DNA from: a bacterium
GTDB lineage: Bacteria; Sysuimicrobiota; Sysuimicrobiia; Sysuimicrobiales; Segetimicrobiaceae
Assembly (NCBI GenBank): GCA_035308905.1
Contig: DATGFS010000035.1
Coordinates: 1-61,436, forward strand
DNA: 61,436 nucleotides
Direction: 5' to 3'
This document shows, one piece after another, positions 50,666 through 60,281 of the stretch; within the stretch, counting starts at the first letter, position 1, and each line of letters opens with the position of its first letter. Both the position numbers and the translations under genes were made by a program. The notes below the pieces were generated by a model, which searched no databases, was not told the origin of the DNA, and was given only the letters and a program-made list of their open reading frames with translations.

Positions 50666-52453
50666 TCAGTTCGCCGGGGCGGACGTCGCCTCTCGCGCCA
50701 GCGGCAGCGCGACCGAAAACGTGCTGCCCGCGCCGGGCCGGCTCGTCACCATAATGCGGCCGCCGTGGGCGTCGACGATGTGCTTCGCGATCGCGAGTCC
50801 CAGCCCGCTGCCCCCGGCTTCCCGGCTCCGCGACCGCTCGACCCGGTAGAAGCGGTCGAAGATCCGCGGCAGGTCGTCGGGGGGGATGCCGCGTCCCGAG
50901 TCCGTCACGGATACCACCGCGTCGGCGCCGTCCTCGCGCAGCGTCACCTCGACGGCGCCGCCTTCCGGCGTAAATTTGATCGCGTTGTCGATCAGGTTGG
51001 TGAAGACCTGCAGGATGCGGTCCGCGTCGGCCGTCACGACCAGGGTGCCGGCGGCGGAGGCCCGCAGCGCGATGTGGTGCTGCGCGGCCTGCGGGCGGAG
51101 GCGGCTCGCCGCTTCCTCGACGAGGGCGTCCAGGCGGACCGGGCCGAGCTCCATCGGTTCGGCCCGCGACTCCAGGCGGGAGAGGGCCATCAGGTCGTCG
51201 ACGAGCGTCATGAGGCGCGTCGCCTCGGCGTCGATGATCGTCAGGAACCGGCGGCAGGCCTGCTCGTCGGCCGCGGCGCCGGCGAGCAGCGTTTCCGTGA
51301 AGCCCTTGATCGACGTGAGGGGGGTGCGCAGCTCGTGCGAGACGTTCGCGGTGAGGTCGCGCCGGAGGCGCTCCGCGCGGCGGAACTCCGTGACGTCGCG
51401 CACGACGGCGACGGCGCCGGCGTTCCGTCCGCCGGCCGCGCGCAGCGGCGTCGCGTTCAGGTGGAAGAGGCGCTCGCGGGCGCCGCTGCCGAGCGTGAAC
51501 TCTTCCGCCGCGTCCGTGCCTCGGCGCGCCGTGTGGTCGAGCGCCCGCCACACCGCGTGGTCCCCGAGGGCGTCGGCGGCGGGACGGCCCGCGTCGTCCG
51601 GGCGGAGGCCCAGCAGATCCCGCGCGGCGCCGTTCAGGAGGAGGAGCCGTCCCGCGCCGTCGGTGGCGACGACGGCGTCGCTCATCGAGCTGATGATCGC
51701 CTCGATCTTGGTGCGCTCCTCGGTGAGGGCGTCCAGCTTCTGGCTCAGCTGGTCGGCCATCCTGTTGAACGCCGCGGCGAGATTACCGATCTCGTCCCGG
51801 CTTGCCACGGTCGCCCGGCTGGCGAGGTCGCCCGCGGAGATACGCCCCGCGGTGAAGGCCAGTTCTTGGACCGGCGCCGACAGCGCCCGCGCGCGCCACG
51901 CGCCGAGGAGCCACGCGGCCGCGGCGCCGAGCAGCAGCGCCGTGCCGAGCGCGGTCCAGACGCGATTCAGCACGGCCTGGACCCACACGTGCGGGACGCT
52001 GATCTGCACGACCCCCGTGACGCGGCCGTTCGAGACAAGCGGCGCCGCCGCGAAGAGACGCGTCTCCCCCAGCACGGGATCGTAGCGGATGTCGACCGGG
52101 GAGGGGGCGCCGTGGAGCGCAGCCGTGACCTCCGGCGGAACCGGTCCCGCCTGCGCCCAGCGGCTGGTGGCCGGCGCCTGGCCGTCCGCGTCCTTCACGC
52201 CCACGTAGACTTCCGGGCGCCAGGCCAGCCGGTTGGCCGCCGCGTCCAACTGCGAGAGCGTGAGCCCGCCGGCCTGCGATCCCTCGAGCATGCGCGCGGC
52301 CATGCGCGCCTGGCTCAGCACGGCGCGTTCGTACATCTCCGTCTGCAGCTGGACCAGCGCCGGGACGAGATACGCGGCGGCGAGCGCGAGCGAGAACACC
52401 ACCAGAAGCAGGTGGCTCGCGGTGAGTTTCCAGCGCAGGCTGCCGAGTTTCAT
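50666..52453 (-). CDS. sensor histidine kinase, PhoR/WalK type
   Basis: 595 residues. N-terminal span (about 12-33), an extracytoplasmic sensor domain (about 34-165), a second span, HAMP (RALSAPVQELAFTAGRI onward), PAS (KIEAIISSMSDAVVATDG), HisKA with phosphoacceptor His in NVSHELRTPLTSIKG, and HATPase with N, G1 (VSVTDSGRGIPP) and G2 (GSGLGLAIAKHIV) boxes. It phosphorylates the partner regulator encoded 4 bp upstream. The domain order matches kinases that respond to phosphate or cell-wall state. Confidence 0.94.
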   Translation of the reverse strand: MKLGSLRWKLTASHLLLVVFSLALAAAYLVPALVQLQTEMYERAVLSQARMAARMLEGSQAGGLTLSQLDAAANRLAWRPEVYVGVKDADGQAPATSRWAQAGPVPPEVTAALHGAPSPVDIRYDPVLGETRLFAAAPLVSNGRVTGVVQISVPHVWVQAVLNRVWTALGTALLLGAAAAWLLGAWRARALSAPVQELAFTAGRISAGDLASRATVASRDEIGNLAAAFNRMADQLSQKLDALTEERTKIEAIISSMSDAVVATDGAGRLLLLNGAARDLLGLRPDDAGRPAADALGDHAVWRALDHTARRGTDAAEEFTLGSGARERLFHLNATPLRAAGGRNAGAVAVVRDVTEFRRAERLRRDLTANVSHELRTPLTSIKGFTETLLAGAAADEQACRRFLTIIDAEATRLMTLVDDLMALSRLESRAEPMELGPVRLDALVEEAASRLRPQAAQHHIALRASAAGTLVVTADADRILQVFTNLIDNAIKFTPEGGAVEVTLREDGADAVVSVTDSGRGIPPDDLPRIFDRFYRVERSRSREAGGSGLGLAIAKHIVDAHGGRIMVTSRPGAGSTFSVALPLAREATSAPAN

Positions 52454-53220
52454 CTCGTGTCCGGCGAGGGCCCTCCGGCCGCGTCCCGCTTCAGCTTATA
52501 ACCGACCCCGCGCACGGTCACGATGAACGTCGGGGTGTTCGGGTCGTCCTCGATCTTCTCGCGCAGGCGGCTGATGTGCATGTCGACCGTGCGCGTGCTG
52601 CCGAAGTACTCGTACCCCCAGATGTGCTCGAGGAGAAAATCCCGCGTGAAGACCTGATTGGGATGGCCCATCAAGAGACGGAGGAGATCGAACTCCTTCG
52701 CCGTGAGCTCGATCGCGCGGTCGCCGAGGCGCACCTCGTGCGTGAGCGCGTTCAGGACGAGCCGTCCCGAGACGAGCGGTGTGTCGGCCCCCCGGACGTC
52801 GTCGCGCCCGGTCCGGCGCAGGATCGCGCGCACGCGCGCAACGAGCTCCCGGGGGCTGAACGGTTTGGTGACGTAGTCGTCCGCGCCCGACTCCAGGCCG
52901 AGCACGCGGTCGTGTTCGCTGTCCTTGGCCGTCAGCATCAGGATCGGCACCGGCGTCTGACGCCGCAGATGCCGGCAGACTTCGAGTCCGTCGACGTACG
53001 GCAGCATCAGATCGAGGATCACGAGATCGGGCGGGGCGGTACGCGCCTTCTCGATGGCGTCATGGCCGTCGTAGGCCACGTCGACCGCAAAGCCTTCCTG
53101 GGTCAGGTTGTACCGGACGAGCTCCACGATGTTGGGCTCGTCGTCCACGACGAGGATCCGCCCGCCGAGTTTTGCCCGGCCGGTGTTGTCCGTCTGCCAG
53201 TCCGATTTAACCGCCGCCAT
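52450..53220 (-). CDS. OmpR/PhoB-family response regulator
   Basis: 256 residues. Receiver domain: ILVVDDEPNIVELV, phosphoacceptor Asp in LVILDLMLPYVDGLEV, and YVTKPFSPRELVARV; C-terminal winged helix with ELTAKEFDLLRLLMGHPNQ and RTVDMHISRLREKIE, then GVGYKL. Closest in feel to PhoB/PhoP/RegX3. It overlaps the kinase gene by 4 bp. Direct repeats with an 11-bp period lie about 130 bp upstream. Confidence 0.94.
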   Translation of the reverse strand: MAAVKSDWQTDNTGRAKLGGRILVVDDEPNIVELVRYNLTQEGFAVDVAYDGHDAIEKARTAPPDLVILDLMLPYVDGLEVCRHLRRQTPVPILMLTAKDSEHDRVLGLESGADDYVTKPFSPRELVARVRAILRRTGRDDVRGADTPLVSGRLVLNALTHEVRLGDRAIELTAKEFDLLRLLMGHPNQVFTRDFLLEHIWGYEYFGSTRTVDMHISRLREKIEDDPNTPTFIVTVRGVGYKLKRDAAGGPSPDTR

Positions 53221-53350
53221 CGCCGTGCGCCTCCACCCCAGGGGTCGCTTTCCGGGGTTCGTGTCGCTTCTCCGTGCCTCCGGTCTTCCCTCCAACGGGC
53301 TCACCCGGGCTCCCGTTGACAGCATTGTCCTCGGGTCCGGTAGGGCGACC

Positions 53351-53377
53351 GTCACGATTCGGTCACAAATGCGTAAC
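53351..53377. promoter_or_regulatory. three 11-bp-spaced direct repeats (Pho-box-like operator)
   Basis: GTCAC at 53351, GTCAC at 53362 and GTAAC at 53373, each 11 bp apart. This one-turn spacing is how PhoB/PhoP/RegX3-type regulators bind as head-to-tail dimers. It lies between the divergent response regulator and the P-loop kinase gene. Confidence 0.55.
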
Positions 53378-53464
53378 ACGGGTCGGGAAGCGCAGGAGGG
53401 GCGATGCCGGACCGGACCGAAGTCACCGATCCTGCGCGGGCCGCGACGCCCGCGTTCCGACGTT

Positions 53465-55195
53465 GTGGCTGGAGGAGGACCGCCGCTGGATCCCTTTACC
53501 TTTCCCCCCGCTCCGGACCCGAAGGCCCCCGAATGGCCCGGGACGCCGATCGGCGCCAGCAATACCACCACGAAGACGAAAGGCCGCACGGCCGTCCACG
53601 ACAAGACGATCGATCGCGCGGAGGGCCGCCGCGATGAGCTGGTGTCCTCCGCCGTCGAGCACATCGTCCGAGCGGCGGGCAAAGAGCCGCTCAGCCTCCA
53701 GGATGTGGTCATCCACGGCGTCCGCGTCCGCGCCGTCACCAACTCGAAGCACCTTGCGAACTTCTGGCTGACCAACTGGTACACTCCCGACGAGTGGCGG
53801 GCCCAGACGGGTCTGGAGCCGCCGGTCAAGCCGCAGGTGACCGTGTACGCGCTCGGCCGCGTCGCCGACCAGCAGGAAGCGGCCTACTACAGCCGCCGCA
53901 CCAACACGGTTGTCTTCTTCAACACCTCGTACTACGGGCAGTTGAAGTCGTGGGTCCTCGGCGCCGTCGGCCGCGTGCTCGCGGAGGACTGGGGCATCCA
54001 CAGCATCCACGGCGCGTGCGTCGAGAAGGGCGGCCGCGGCGTGCTGTACATCGCGCCGACCGGGACGGGGAAGTCGACGTCGTCCTATGGGCTGCAGGCC
54101 GTGTACCCCGACACGCGGTTTCACTCGGACGACTGGGTCTACGTCCGGTACGCGTACGCCACGCGCGGTGGGGACCGCCTGGCGCCGCTCGAGGTGGTGC
54201 CGGCCCAAGGCGCGGCGATCCGGGGCTACCGCGTCTTCCGGTGGATCGAGGAGCATCGGAACGCGGCCGCGCAGGTCCGCGGCCTCGACCTGCGCAACAC
54301 GGAGCGCACGGTGTCGCTCACCGACCTCGACCACAGCCAGCCGCCTCAGGCCTACGCGTACACGAGCGAGAAGATCTTCTATCTGCGGACGAACCTCGTC
54401 GCCAATTTCCCGCTCTCGGCGCACGAGATGCTGCGGTCGCCGCTCGAGAACGTCCCCGAGGTGACGGCGGCCTTCCTGGACGGCCGCGCCGCGGAACTGG
54501 ACGCGCTCGTCGACGACATCCTCGTCGTTACCGGAGGGGACGACCAGTACGCGCGGGAGGCCGCGGCGCACCTGGGCGCGATGCCGCGCGAGGACCTGCG
54601 GCGCCTCTTGGCCCGCATGATCGCCTTCGACAACGGCCGCGCGATGCTCGACATCACGCGCATCCTTCCGGCGTCGCGCGTCGTCACGAACCCGATGGAG
54701 CCGACGCCGCTGGCCAGCGTCATCTTATTGAAGCGGAATCCGAGCGACCGCACCGTGCTCGAGACCCTGTCGCTCGGCGCGTTCATGGGCCGCCTGCTGC
54801 TCGGGGAGACGCCCGACCGAAAGCGCGAGATTGCCTACAACGCCTACCGCGCCGTCGACGATGAGGCGGAGCAGGCTGTGATCGCCCGCATCGAGGCGGA
54901 GGCCGCCCGCGACGGGGGGACCGCGGAGGCGCTCTACGCGGCGTTCCTGCGTCAGCACGGGGTGCCGGAGACGCTGGCGGAGGAGTTCGAACTGTTCCGG
55001 GTGCTGCACGAGGCCGCGCGGTGCTACGACCTCAACACGATCCTGGCGCGTGATCCGAAGGTGACCGGGCTCAAGGAGGCGGTCGCCCGCACGATGGAGC
55101 TCATCGGCTACGCGATCGAGGCGCGCACCGGCGCGATTCATCTGACGCTGGACGGCTACCGAGACGTGGTCGCGGCCGCGCGCGCGTCCACCTGA
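53465..55195 (+). CDS. P-loop protein related to PEP carboxykinase/HPr kinase
   Basis: About 576 residues from a GTG at 53465. SIHGACVEKGGRGVLYIAPTG runs into the P-loop APTGTGKSTSSYGL and then FHSDDWVYVRYAY, matching the kinase-1a/kinase-2 arrangement of PEPCK and HprK (PTGTGKSTS, then an acidic metal-binding pair). The last 250 residues are helical. I do not recognise a characterised family; substrate unknown. The start is uncertain: a well-placed AGGAGGGG-ATG at 53404 opens a different frame that ends at 53637. Downstream is a PLP acyltransferase. Confidence 0.65.
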   Translation: MAGGGPPLDPFTFPPAPDPKAPEWPGTPIGASNTTTKTKGRTAVHDKTIDRAEGRRDELVSSAVEHIVRAAGKEPLSLQDVVIHGVRVRAVTNSKHLANFWLTNWYTPDEWRAQTGLEPPVKPQVTVYALGRVADQQEAAYYSRRTNTVVFFNTSYYGQLKSWVLGAVGRVLAEDWGIHSIHGACVEKGGRGVLYIAPTGTGKSTSSYGLQAVYPDTRFHSDDWVYVRYAYATRGGDRLAPLEVVPAQGAAIRGYRVFRWIEEHRNAAAQVRGLDLRNTERTVSLTDLDHSQPPQAYAYTSEKIFYLRTNLVANFPLSAHEMLRSPLENVPEVTAAFLDGRAAELDALVDDILVVTGGDDQYAREAAAHLGAMPREDLRRLLARMIAFDNGRAMLDITRILPASRVVTNPMEPTPLASVILLKRNPSDRTVLETLSLGAFMGRLLLGETPDRKREIAYNAYRAVDDEAEQAVIARIEAEAARDGGTAEALYAAFLRQHGVPETLAEEFELFRVLHEAARCYDLNTILARDPKVTGLKEAVARTMELIGYAIEARTGAIHLTLDGYRDVVAAARAST

Positions 55196-55220
55196 TCCGG
55201 CGCCGCCGGAGGCGGCCGCG

Positions 55221-56411
55221 ATGACAAACCCACTCGCGTTCCTCGACGACGAACTCGCGGCGCTGCGGAGCCAGGGTCTCTACCGCTGGCCGCGGCGCCT
55301 CACCGGCGAGCAGGCGCCGGTCTGCGTCTACGACGGCCGGCGCGTGATCAATCTCTGCTCCAACAACTACCTCGGCCTGGCCAACGACCCGCGGCTCAAA
55401 GAGGCGGCCCGGCGGGCGATCGACGAGTACGGGGTGGGGTCGGGCGCCGTCCGCACGATCGCCGGCAACCTCGCGATCCACGAGCAGGTGGAGGCGCGGC
55501 TCGCGGCGTTCAAGCACACCGAGGCGGCGCTGCTGTACCAGTCGGGGTTCACCGCCAACGCGGGGACGGTGTCGGCGATCCTCGGCCGCGGCGACGTCGT
55601 CGTCAGCGACGAGCTCAACCATGCCAGCATCATCGACGGCTGCCGGCTCAGCGGGGCGGAGCGGAAGATCTTCCCGCACCGCGACGTCGGCTCGGCCCGG
55701 CGGCACCTCGCCGAGGCGCGCGCCGGAGCGGCCCGGCATGTGCTGCTCATCACCGATGGGGTCTTCAGCATGGACGGCGACGTCGCGCCGCTGCCGGACC
55801 TTGTCGAGGCCGCGGAAGAATTTGGGGCGATCATGATGGTGGACGATGCCCACGCAAGCGGCGTGATGGGCTCGGGCGGCCGGGGTACCGTGGACCACTT
55901 CGAGCTGCACGGCCGCGTGCACGTGCAGGTGGGCACGCTCAGCAAGGCCTGGGCGTGCCTGGGCGGCTACGTCGCCGGGAGCCGCGCCCTGATCGAGTTT
56001 CTGATGCAGCGCGCGCGGCCGCTGCTGTTCAGCACGTCGCACCCGCCCTCGGTCGCCGCGACGGCGCTCGCGGCCCTCGACCGGATCGAGGCGGACCCCG
56101 GGTTGATCGACCGGCTCTGGGACAATACCCGGTTCCTCAAGGCGGGACTGGCGCGGCGCGGCTTCGACACCGGAACGAGCGAGACGCCGATCACGCCGAT
56201 CATGATCGGGGATGAGGCGAAGGCGATGCGCTTCTCGGACCGCCTCTTCGAGGAGGGTGTGTTTGCCCTCGGCATCGCCTTTCCGACGGTGCCGCGGGGC
56301 AGGGCGCGCGTGCGGACGATCGTGACGGCCGGGCACACGAAGGAGCAGCTGTCCGAGGCGCTCGACGCCTGCGGGCGGGTGGGGCGCGAGATGGGGGTCA
56401 CGGGATCGTAG
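55221..56411 (+). CDS. kbl: glycine C-acetyltransferase / 2-amino-3-ketobutyrate CoA ligase family (AONS-like PLP enzyme)
   Basis: 396 residues, GGAGG upstream of the ATG. INLCSNNYLGLANDPRL, GVGSGAVRTIAGNLAIHEQ, DELNHASIIDG, MMVDDAHASGVMG and the PLP-lysine motif GTLSKAWACLGGYVAG are typical of the alpha-oxoamine synthase family. RTIAGNLAIHEQVE favours Kbl (threonine to glycine breakdown) over BioF, but no threonine dehydrogenase is adjacent. It could also be 8-amino-7-oxononanoate synthase. Confidence 0.88.
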   Translation: MTNPLAFLDDELAALRSQGLYRWPRRLTGEQAPVCVYDGRRVINLCSNNYLGLANDPRLKEAARRAIDEYGVGSGAVRTIAGNLAIHEQVEARLAAFKHTEAALLYQSGFTANAGTVSAILGRGDVVVSDELNHASIIDGCRLSGAERKIFPHRDVGSARRHLAEARAGAARHVLLITDGVFSMDGDVAPLPDLVEAAEEFGAIMMVDDAHASGVMGSGGRGTVDHFELHGRVHVQVGTLSKAWACLGGYVAGSRALIEFLMQRARPLLFSTSHPPSVAATALAALDRIEADPGLIDRLWDNTRFLKAGLARRGFDTGTSETPITPIMIGDEAKAMRFSDRLFEEGVFALGIAFPTVPRGRARVRTIVTAGHTKEQLSEALDACGRVGREMGVTGS

Positions 56412-56452
56412 CCGAGGAGGATCACACGACCGCGAGCGAGCCCGTTGGGCCG

Positions 56453-56869
56453 TTGCAGCTGCGGGTCGGCCAGACGGCGCGGCTGACGAAGACCGTTACG
56501 GACGTCGACCTGCGCCTCTACGCCGAGATCACAGGAGATTATAATCCCCTGCATTTTTCCGACGATTTCGCCGCGCGGACGCGGTTCGGCCGGCGGGTCG
56601 CGCAGGGCGGGATCGCGGCGGGCCTGTTGAACGCCTTGGTTGCGATGGAACTGCCCGGGCCGGGTACCGTGTTCATGAGCCAATCGCTCACGTACCGTCG
56701 TCCGGCATATGTCGGCGATACGCTGACCGCCACGGTGGAGATCCTCGCGCTCAAGGCGGACAAACCCGTCTGTCACCTTGCCTTCGCCGTCACCAACCAG
56801 AACGGCGAGACCGTCTTAGACGCGGAGGCGTGGACCTACACGCTGAGGCCCGACGCCGAACAAACGTGA
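56453..56869 (+). CDS. MaoC-like (R)-specific enoyl hydratase
   Basis: 138 residues from a TTG start. The hot-dog fold hydratase signature YAEITGDYNPLHFSDDFA contains the catalytic Asp and His; GGIAAGLLNALVAMELPG and the closing TATVEILAL strands follow. Such enzymes hydrate (R)-3-hydroxyacyl-CoA/enoyl-CoA in fatty-acid or polyhydroxyalkanoate metabolism. AGGAGG at 56415 has no properly spaced in-frame ATG/GTG, so the start is uncertain. Confidence 0.82.
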   Translation: MQLRVGQTARLTKTVTDVDLRLYAEITGDYNPLHFSDDFAARTRFGRRVAQGGIAAGLLNALVAMELPGPGTVFMSQSLTYRRPAYVGDTLTATVEILALKADKPVCHLAFAVTNQNGETVLDAEAWTYTLRPDAEQT

Positions 56870-56912
56870 GTACGCGTCCCGCGTCGTCTCAGAGGTCGCG
56901 CGCGCGCGCCGG

Positions 56913-57929
56913 TCAGGCCGGGCGGTTCTGCCGCTCTTCGAGGCGCAGGACCTTCCACGCGCCGTATGAGAGCGACCAGGTGAGCACGAACAGCGCGACG
57001 AGCAGGTAGCCAAGCCGGCCGAGGTCGAGGGCCGCGAGGCCGCCCCAGACCCCGGCGGTCAGGCCAAGGGCGCGGGCGATCGCCTGGGCGAGCTCGATGC
57101 CGCCGATGAGCAGCGCGGCGACCACGGAGAGCCCCGTCACCGTGAGGTTGTAATACACTTTCCGGATCGGCGTCGCGAACGCCCATCGGTATGCGGTCGT
57201 CATGAAGATGCCATCCGACGTGTCCATCAAGCTCATCCCCGCGCCGAACAGCAGCGGCAGGGCGAGCACGCCCCAGACGGGCAGCGCGCTCGCGGCGGCC
57301 CCGGCGGCGAGGGCGAGCAGCGCCACCTCGCTCGCGGTGTCGAACCCGAGGCCGAAGACCATCCCGAGCGGGTAGACGTGCCAGTCGCGGGTGATCAGGC
57401 GGAAGAGCGGGCTCGCCACGCGCATGACGAGCCCGCGGGAGAGCAGGAGGCCTTCCAGTTCCTCCGCGTCGTGATGGCCGCGGCGCATCCGCTGGAAGAT
57501 CAGATAGATATCGAGCCAGATGAACAGGTTGAGCACGCCGATGAGCAGGAGGAAGCCGCCGGAGACGGTGATGCCGATGAGCCCGCCGACCGTCTGGAGG
57601 TACGGCAGCGACCGCTGCGTCCAGTGCGTCACGAGCACGGTGGCCGCCGCCATCAGGAACACGACGCTCGAATGCCCGATGGAGAAGTAGAAACCGACGC
57701 CGAGCGGGGAGCGCCGGTCCCGGACGAGCTTGCGGACGACGTTGTCGATCGCCGCGATGTGATCGGCGTCAAACGCATGGCGCAACCCGAGGGTGTAGGC
57801 GAGGAAGCCCATCCCGAGCAGCGCCGGGTGCGCGCGGGCCGCCGCGACCAGCGCCGCGGCCCCGCCGATGTGCAGCGCGAAGATAGCGCCCCCGTACCCG
57901 GCGCATCCGCGCCACTGTCCCGGCGTCAC
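56913..57929 (-). CDS. nickel/cobalt permease, NiCoT family
   Basis: 338 residues, about eight spans, GTG start with AGGAAAAG upstream. The NiCoT signature RHAFDADHIAAIDN in the second span, FSIGHSSVVF and LGFDTASEVALL are conserved metal-selecting motifs. It imports Ni2+ and/or Co2+ across the membrane. The likely clients are nickel enzymes such as hydrogenase or urease; none is in the window. Confidence 0.94.
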   Translation of the reverse strand: MTPGQWRGCAGYGGAIFALHIGGAAALVAAARAHPALLGMGFLAYTLGLRHAFDADHIAAIDNVVRKLVRDRRSPLGVGFYFSIGHSSVVFLMAAATVLVTHWTQRSLPYLQTVGGLIGITVSGGFLLLIGVLNLFIWLDIYLIFQRMRRGHHDAEELEGLLLSRGLVMRVASPLFRLITRDWHVYPLGMVFGLGFDTASEVALLALAAGAAASALPVWGVLALPLLFGAGMSLMDTSDGIFMTTAYRWAFATPIRKVYYNLTVTGLSVVAALLIGGIELAQAIARALGLTAGVWGGLAALDLGRLGYLLVALFVLTWSLSYGAWKVLRLEERQNRPA

Positions 57930-58010
57930 AGTTCTTTTCCTTTGGCGATCAACCGGCTGTTACCTGGGTCCGAGGTGCCGATCCATCCCTGGCAGGCGGG
58001 GGGCCGATGT

Positions 58011-58016
58011 TATACT
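58011..58016 (+). promoter_or_regulatory. probable -10 box of moeA, leaving almost no leader
   Basis: TATACT ends 10 bp before the ATG at 58027. If transcription starts 6-8 bp downstream, the message would be nearly leaderless unless the ATG at 58042 is used. Confidence 0.4.
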
Positions 58017-58026
58017 CTAGGTTGCG

Positions 58027-59268
58027 ATGCCTGGGTTTACGATGCTACTGACCCCGCAGGAGGCCAAAGAGCGGTTCGCGCGCGCGTACGCGCCGCGCCC
58101 CCGCGGGATGGAACACGTCCCGCTCGCGGAGGCGTACGGCCGCGTCCTGGCGCAGGAGGCGGTCGCGGGGGAGGATCTTCCCGCCTTCGACCGTTCCACC
58201 GTGGACGGGTTCGCCATACGGGCGGAGGACGCGTCGAAGGCGGCTCCGGACGCCCCGGCGGCGCTGCGGCTTGTAGGCGAGGTGCAGATGGGCGAGACGG
58301 CCCCGGTTGCGGTCGGGGCGGACGAGACGGTGCGTATTCCGACCGGCGGCATGCTGCCGCCCGGCGCGGACGCGGTCGTCATGCTCGAGGACGTGGACGA
58401 ACGCGACGGCCGGATCTCGGTGCGGCGCTCTGCCCGGCCCGGGGATAACGTGATTCGCCGCGCCGAGGACGTGCGCCGCGGCGACGTGGCGCTGCGGCCC
58501 GGCACGCGCCTCCGGCCGCAGGACGTCGGCCTGCTGGCCGCCGTCGGCATCACCGCGGTGCCGGTGTTCCTCCGGCCGCGGGTGGCGATCATCGCGACCG
58601 GGGACGAGGTCGTGCCCGCGGACCGCACCCCGGAGGGCGGGCAGGTGCGGGACGTCAACACCTACACGCTCGCGGCGCTGGTGCGGCAGGAGGGCGGCGT
58701 GCCGCGCGTCGCCGGCATCGTCGAGGACGTGTACGACGTGCTGCTGCGGGCGCTGCGGGACGCGCGGGCGGACTCAGATCTGGTGCTCGTCAGCGGCGGC
58801 AGCTCCGTCGGTGAGCGGGACGCGGTCGCGCGCGCGATCGGCGAGCTCGGCCGGCCGGGCGTGATCGTGCACGGCGTGAGCATCAAGCCGGGCAAGCCCA
58901 CGATCCTCGCGCTCGTCGACGGCACCCCGATCGTCGGGCTGCCGGGACACCCGGTGAGCGGGATGGTCATCTTCGATGTCTTCGTGCGCGACGTGCTGCG
59001 CGGCCTCGCCGGCCGGACCGACGTGCGGCCGTTCGGCCGCGTGGTCCGGGCGCGTCTCGCGCGGCCGATTCCGTCGGCCGGCGTGCGGGAAGATCACATC
59101 CGGGTGCACCTCGAGCAGCGGAACGGCGAAGTCCACGCGGTGCCGGTGCTCGGCAAGTCCGGCATCATCACCACGATGACGCGGGCCGACGGCGTCGTGG
59201 TAGTGCCGATCGGGCAGCGCATGCTCGACGCCGGGACCGACGTGGACGTGGAGCTCTTCGAGCCGTGA
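58027..59268 (+). CDS. moeA: molybdopterin molybdenumtransferase MoeA
   Basis: 413 residues. [58 protein letters not shown] and [23 protein letters not shown] (quoted here only in part: GLPGHPVSG) define MoeA. It inserts molybdate into adenylated molybdopterin. First gene of moeA-moaC-mogA. ATG 58027 gives [10 protein letters not shown]; the ATG at 58042 is the alternative. Confidence 0.95.
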   Translation: MPGFTMLLTPQEAKERFARAYAPRPRGMEHVPLAEAYGRVLAQEAVAGEDLPAFDRSTVDGFAIRAEDASKAAPDAPAALRLVGEVQMGETAPVAVGADETVRIPTGGMLPPGADAVVMLEDVDERDGRISVRRSARPGDNVIRRAEDVRRGDVALRPGTRLRPQDVGLLAAVGITAVPVFLRPRVAIIATGDEVVPADRTPEGGQVRDVNTYTLAALVRQEGGVPRVAGIVEDVYDVLLRALRDARADSDLVLVSGGSSVGERDAVARAIGELGRPGVIVHGVSIKPGKPTILALVDGTPIVGLPGHPVSGMVIFDVFVRDVLRGLAGRTDVRPFGRVVRARLARPIPSAGVREDHIRVHLEQRNGEVHAVPVLGKSGIITTMTRADGVVVVPIGQRMLDAGTDVDVELFEP

Positions 59269-59756
59269 CGGGACGGCGCGCCGCGCTGACGCACGTCGGC
59301 CGGCGGGGCGCGCGGATGGTCGACGTGGGCGCGAAGGCCGAGACCGTTCGCGAGGCGGTGGCGCGCGGCGAGGTCGTCATGCGCGCCTCGACCCTGCGGA
59401 TGATCACGCGGGGCGCCGCGCGCAAGGGCGACGTACTGACCGTCGCGCAGATCGCCGGCATCGCGTCGGCGAAGCGGACGTGGGAGCTGATTCCGCTGTG
59501 CCATCCAATTCCGCTGACGGGCGTCGCGGTGACGCTCGAGCCCGACGCGGCGCGCGGCCGGGTGGTGATCGAGGCGCGGGTGCGGACGCGCGGACGCACG
59601 GGGGCGGAGATGGAGGCCCTCGTCGCCGTCGCGACGGCCGCCCTTACCGTGTACGACATGGTGAAGGCCGTTGAACGCGGCGTCCGCATCGAGGGAATCC
59701 GCCTCACGCGCAAGTCCGGCGGTAAGTCGGGCACCTACCGGTGGAACGGCCGGTGA
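59265..59756 (+). CDS. moaC: cyclic pyranopterin monophosphate synthase MoaC
   Basis: 163 residues; the GTG overlaps the moeA stop. [41 protein letters not shown] and [12 protein letters not shown] are conserved MoaC motifs with the catalytic Lys in the last. It forms cPMP from the MoaA product. No moaA is in the window. Confidence 0.95.
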   Translation: MTGRRAALTHVGRRGARMVDVGAKAETVREAVARGEVVMRASTLRMITRGAARKGDVLTVAQIAGIASAKRTWELIPLCHPIPLTGVAVTLEPDAARGRVVIEARVRTRGRTGAEMEALVAVATAALTVYDMVKAVERGVRIEGIRLTRKSGGKSGTYRWNGR

Positions 59757-60277
59757 GCGCGGAGCCGCGTCTGCGGGGCGTTCGCTGCGGCATCCTCACC
59801 GCGAGCGACTCGGTCAGCAAAGGCCACGGCAAGGACGACAGCGGCCGGTACCTCGCGGAGACCCTCGAGGCCGAGGGGGCCGAAGTCCTTGTCCGCCTCG
59901 TCGTGCCGGACGATCTGGAGACGATCACGCGGTCGCTCGCCGACATGGCGGACTCGTTGCACGTCGACCTGGTGCTGACCACGGGCGGGAGCGGCGTCGC
60001 CCCGCGTGACGTGACGCCCGAGGCCACGCTGCGGGTCGTGGAGCGCCAGATGCCGGGGATCCCGGAGGCGGCGCGGATCGCGACGGCCGCGCGGACGCCG
60101 CTCGCGATGCTGTCGCGGGCGGTCGCCGGAATCCGCGGCCGGACCCTGATCGTCAACATGCCCGGCAGCCCCAAGGCCGTGCGGGAATGGATGGACGTGA
60201 TTCTGCCGGTGCTGCGGCACACGGTCGAGCTCTTACAAGAGAAGCGATTGGAGTGGGGCCGGGAACACCGGCCGTAG
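59753..60277 (+). CDS. mogA: molybdopterin adenylyltransferase MogA/MoaB type
   Basis: 174 residues from the GTG that overlaps the moaC stop (GTGA); a GTG at 59741 would add four residues. [39 protein letters not shown] and [15 protein letters not shown] are the MPT-binding and TTGGxG motifs. It adenylates molybdopterin before MoeA acts. Confidence 0.93.
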   Translation: MSAEPRLRGVRCGILTASDSVSKGHGKDDSGRYLAETLEAEGAEVLVRLVVPDDLETITRSLADMADSLHVDLVLTTGGSGVAPRDVTPEATLRVVERQMPGIPEAARIATAARTPLAMLSRAVAGIRGRTLIVNMPGSPKAVREWMDVILPVLRHTVELLQEKRLEWGREHRP

Positions 60278-60281
60278 GCGT

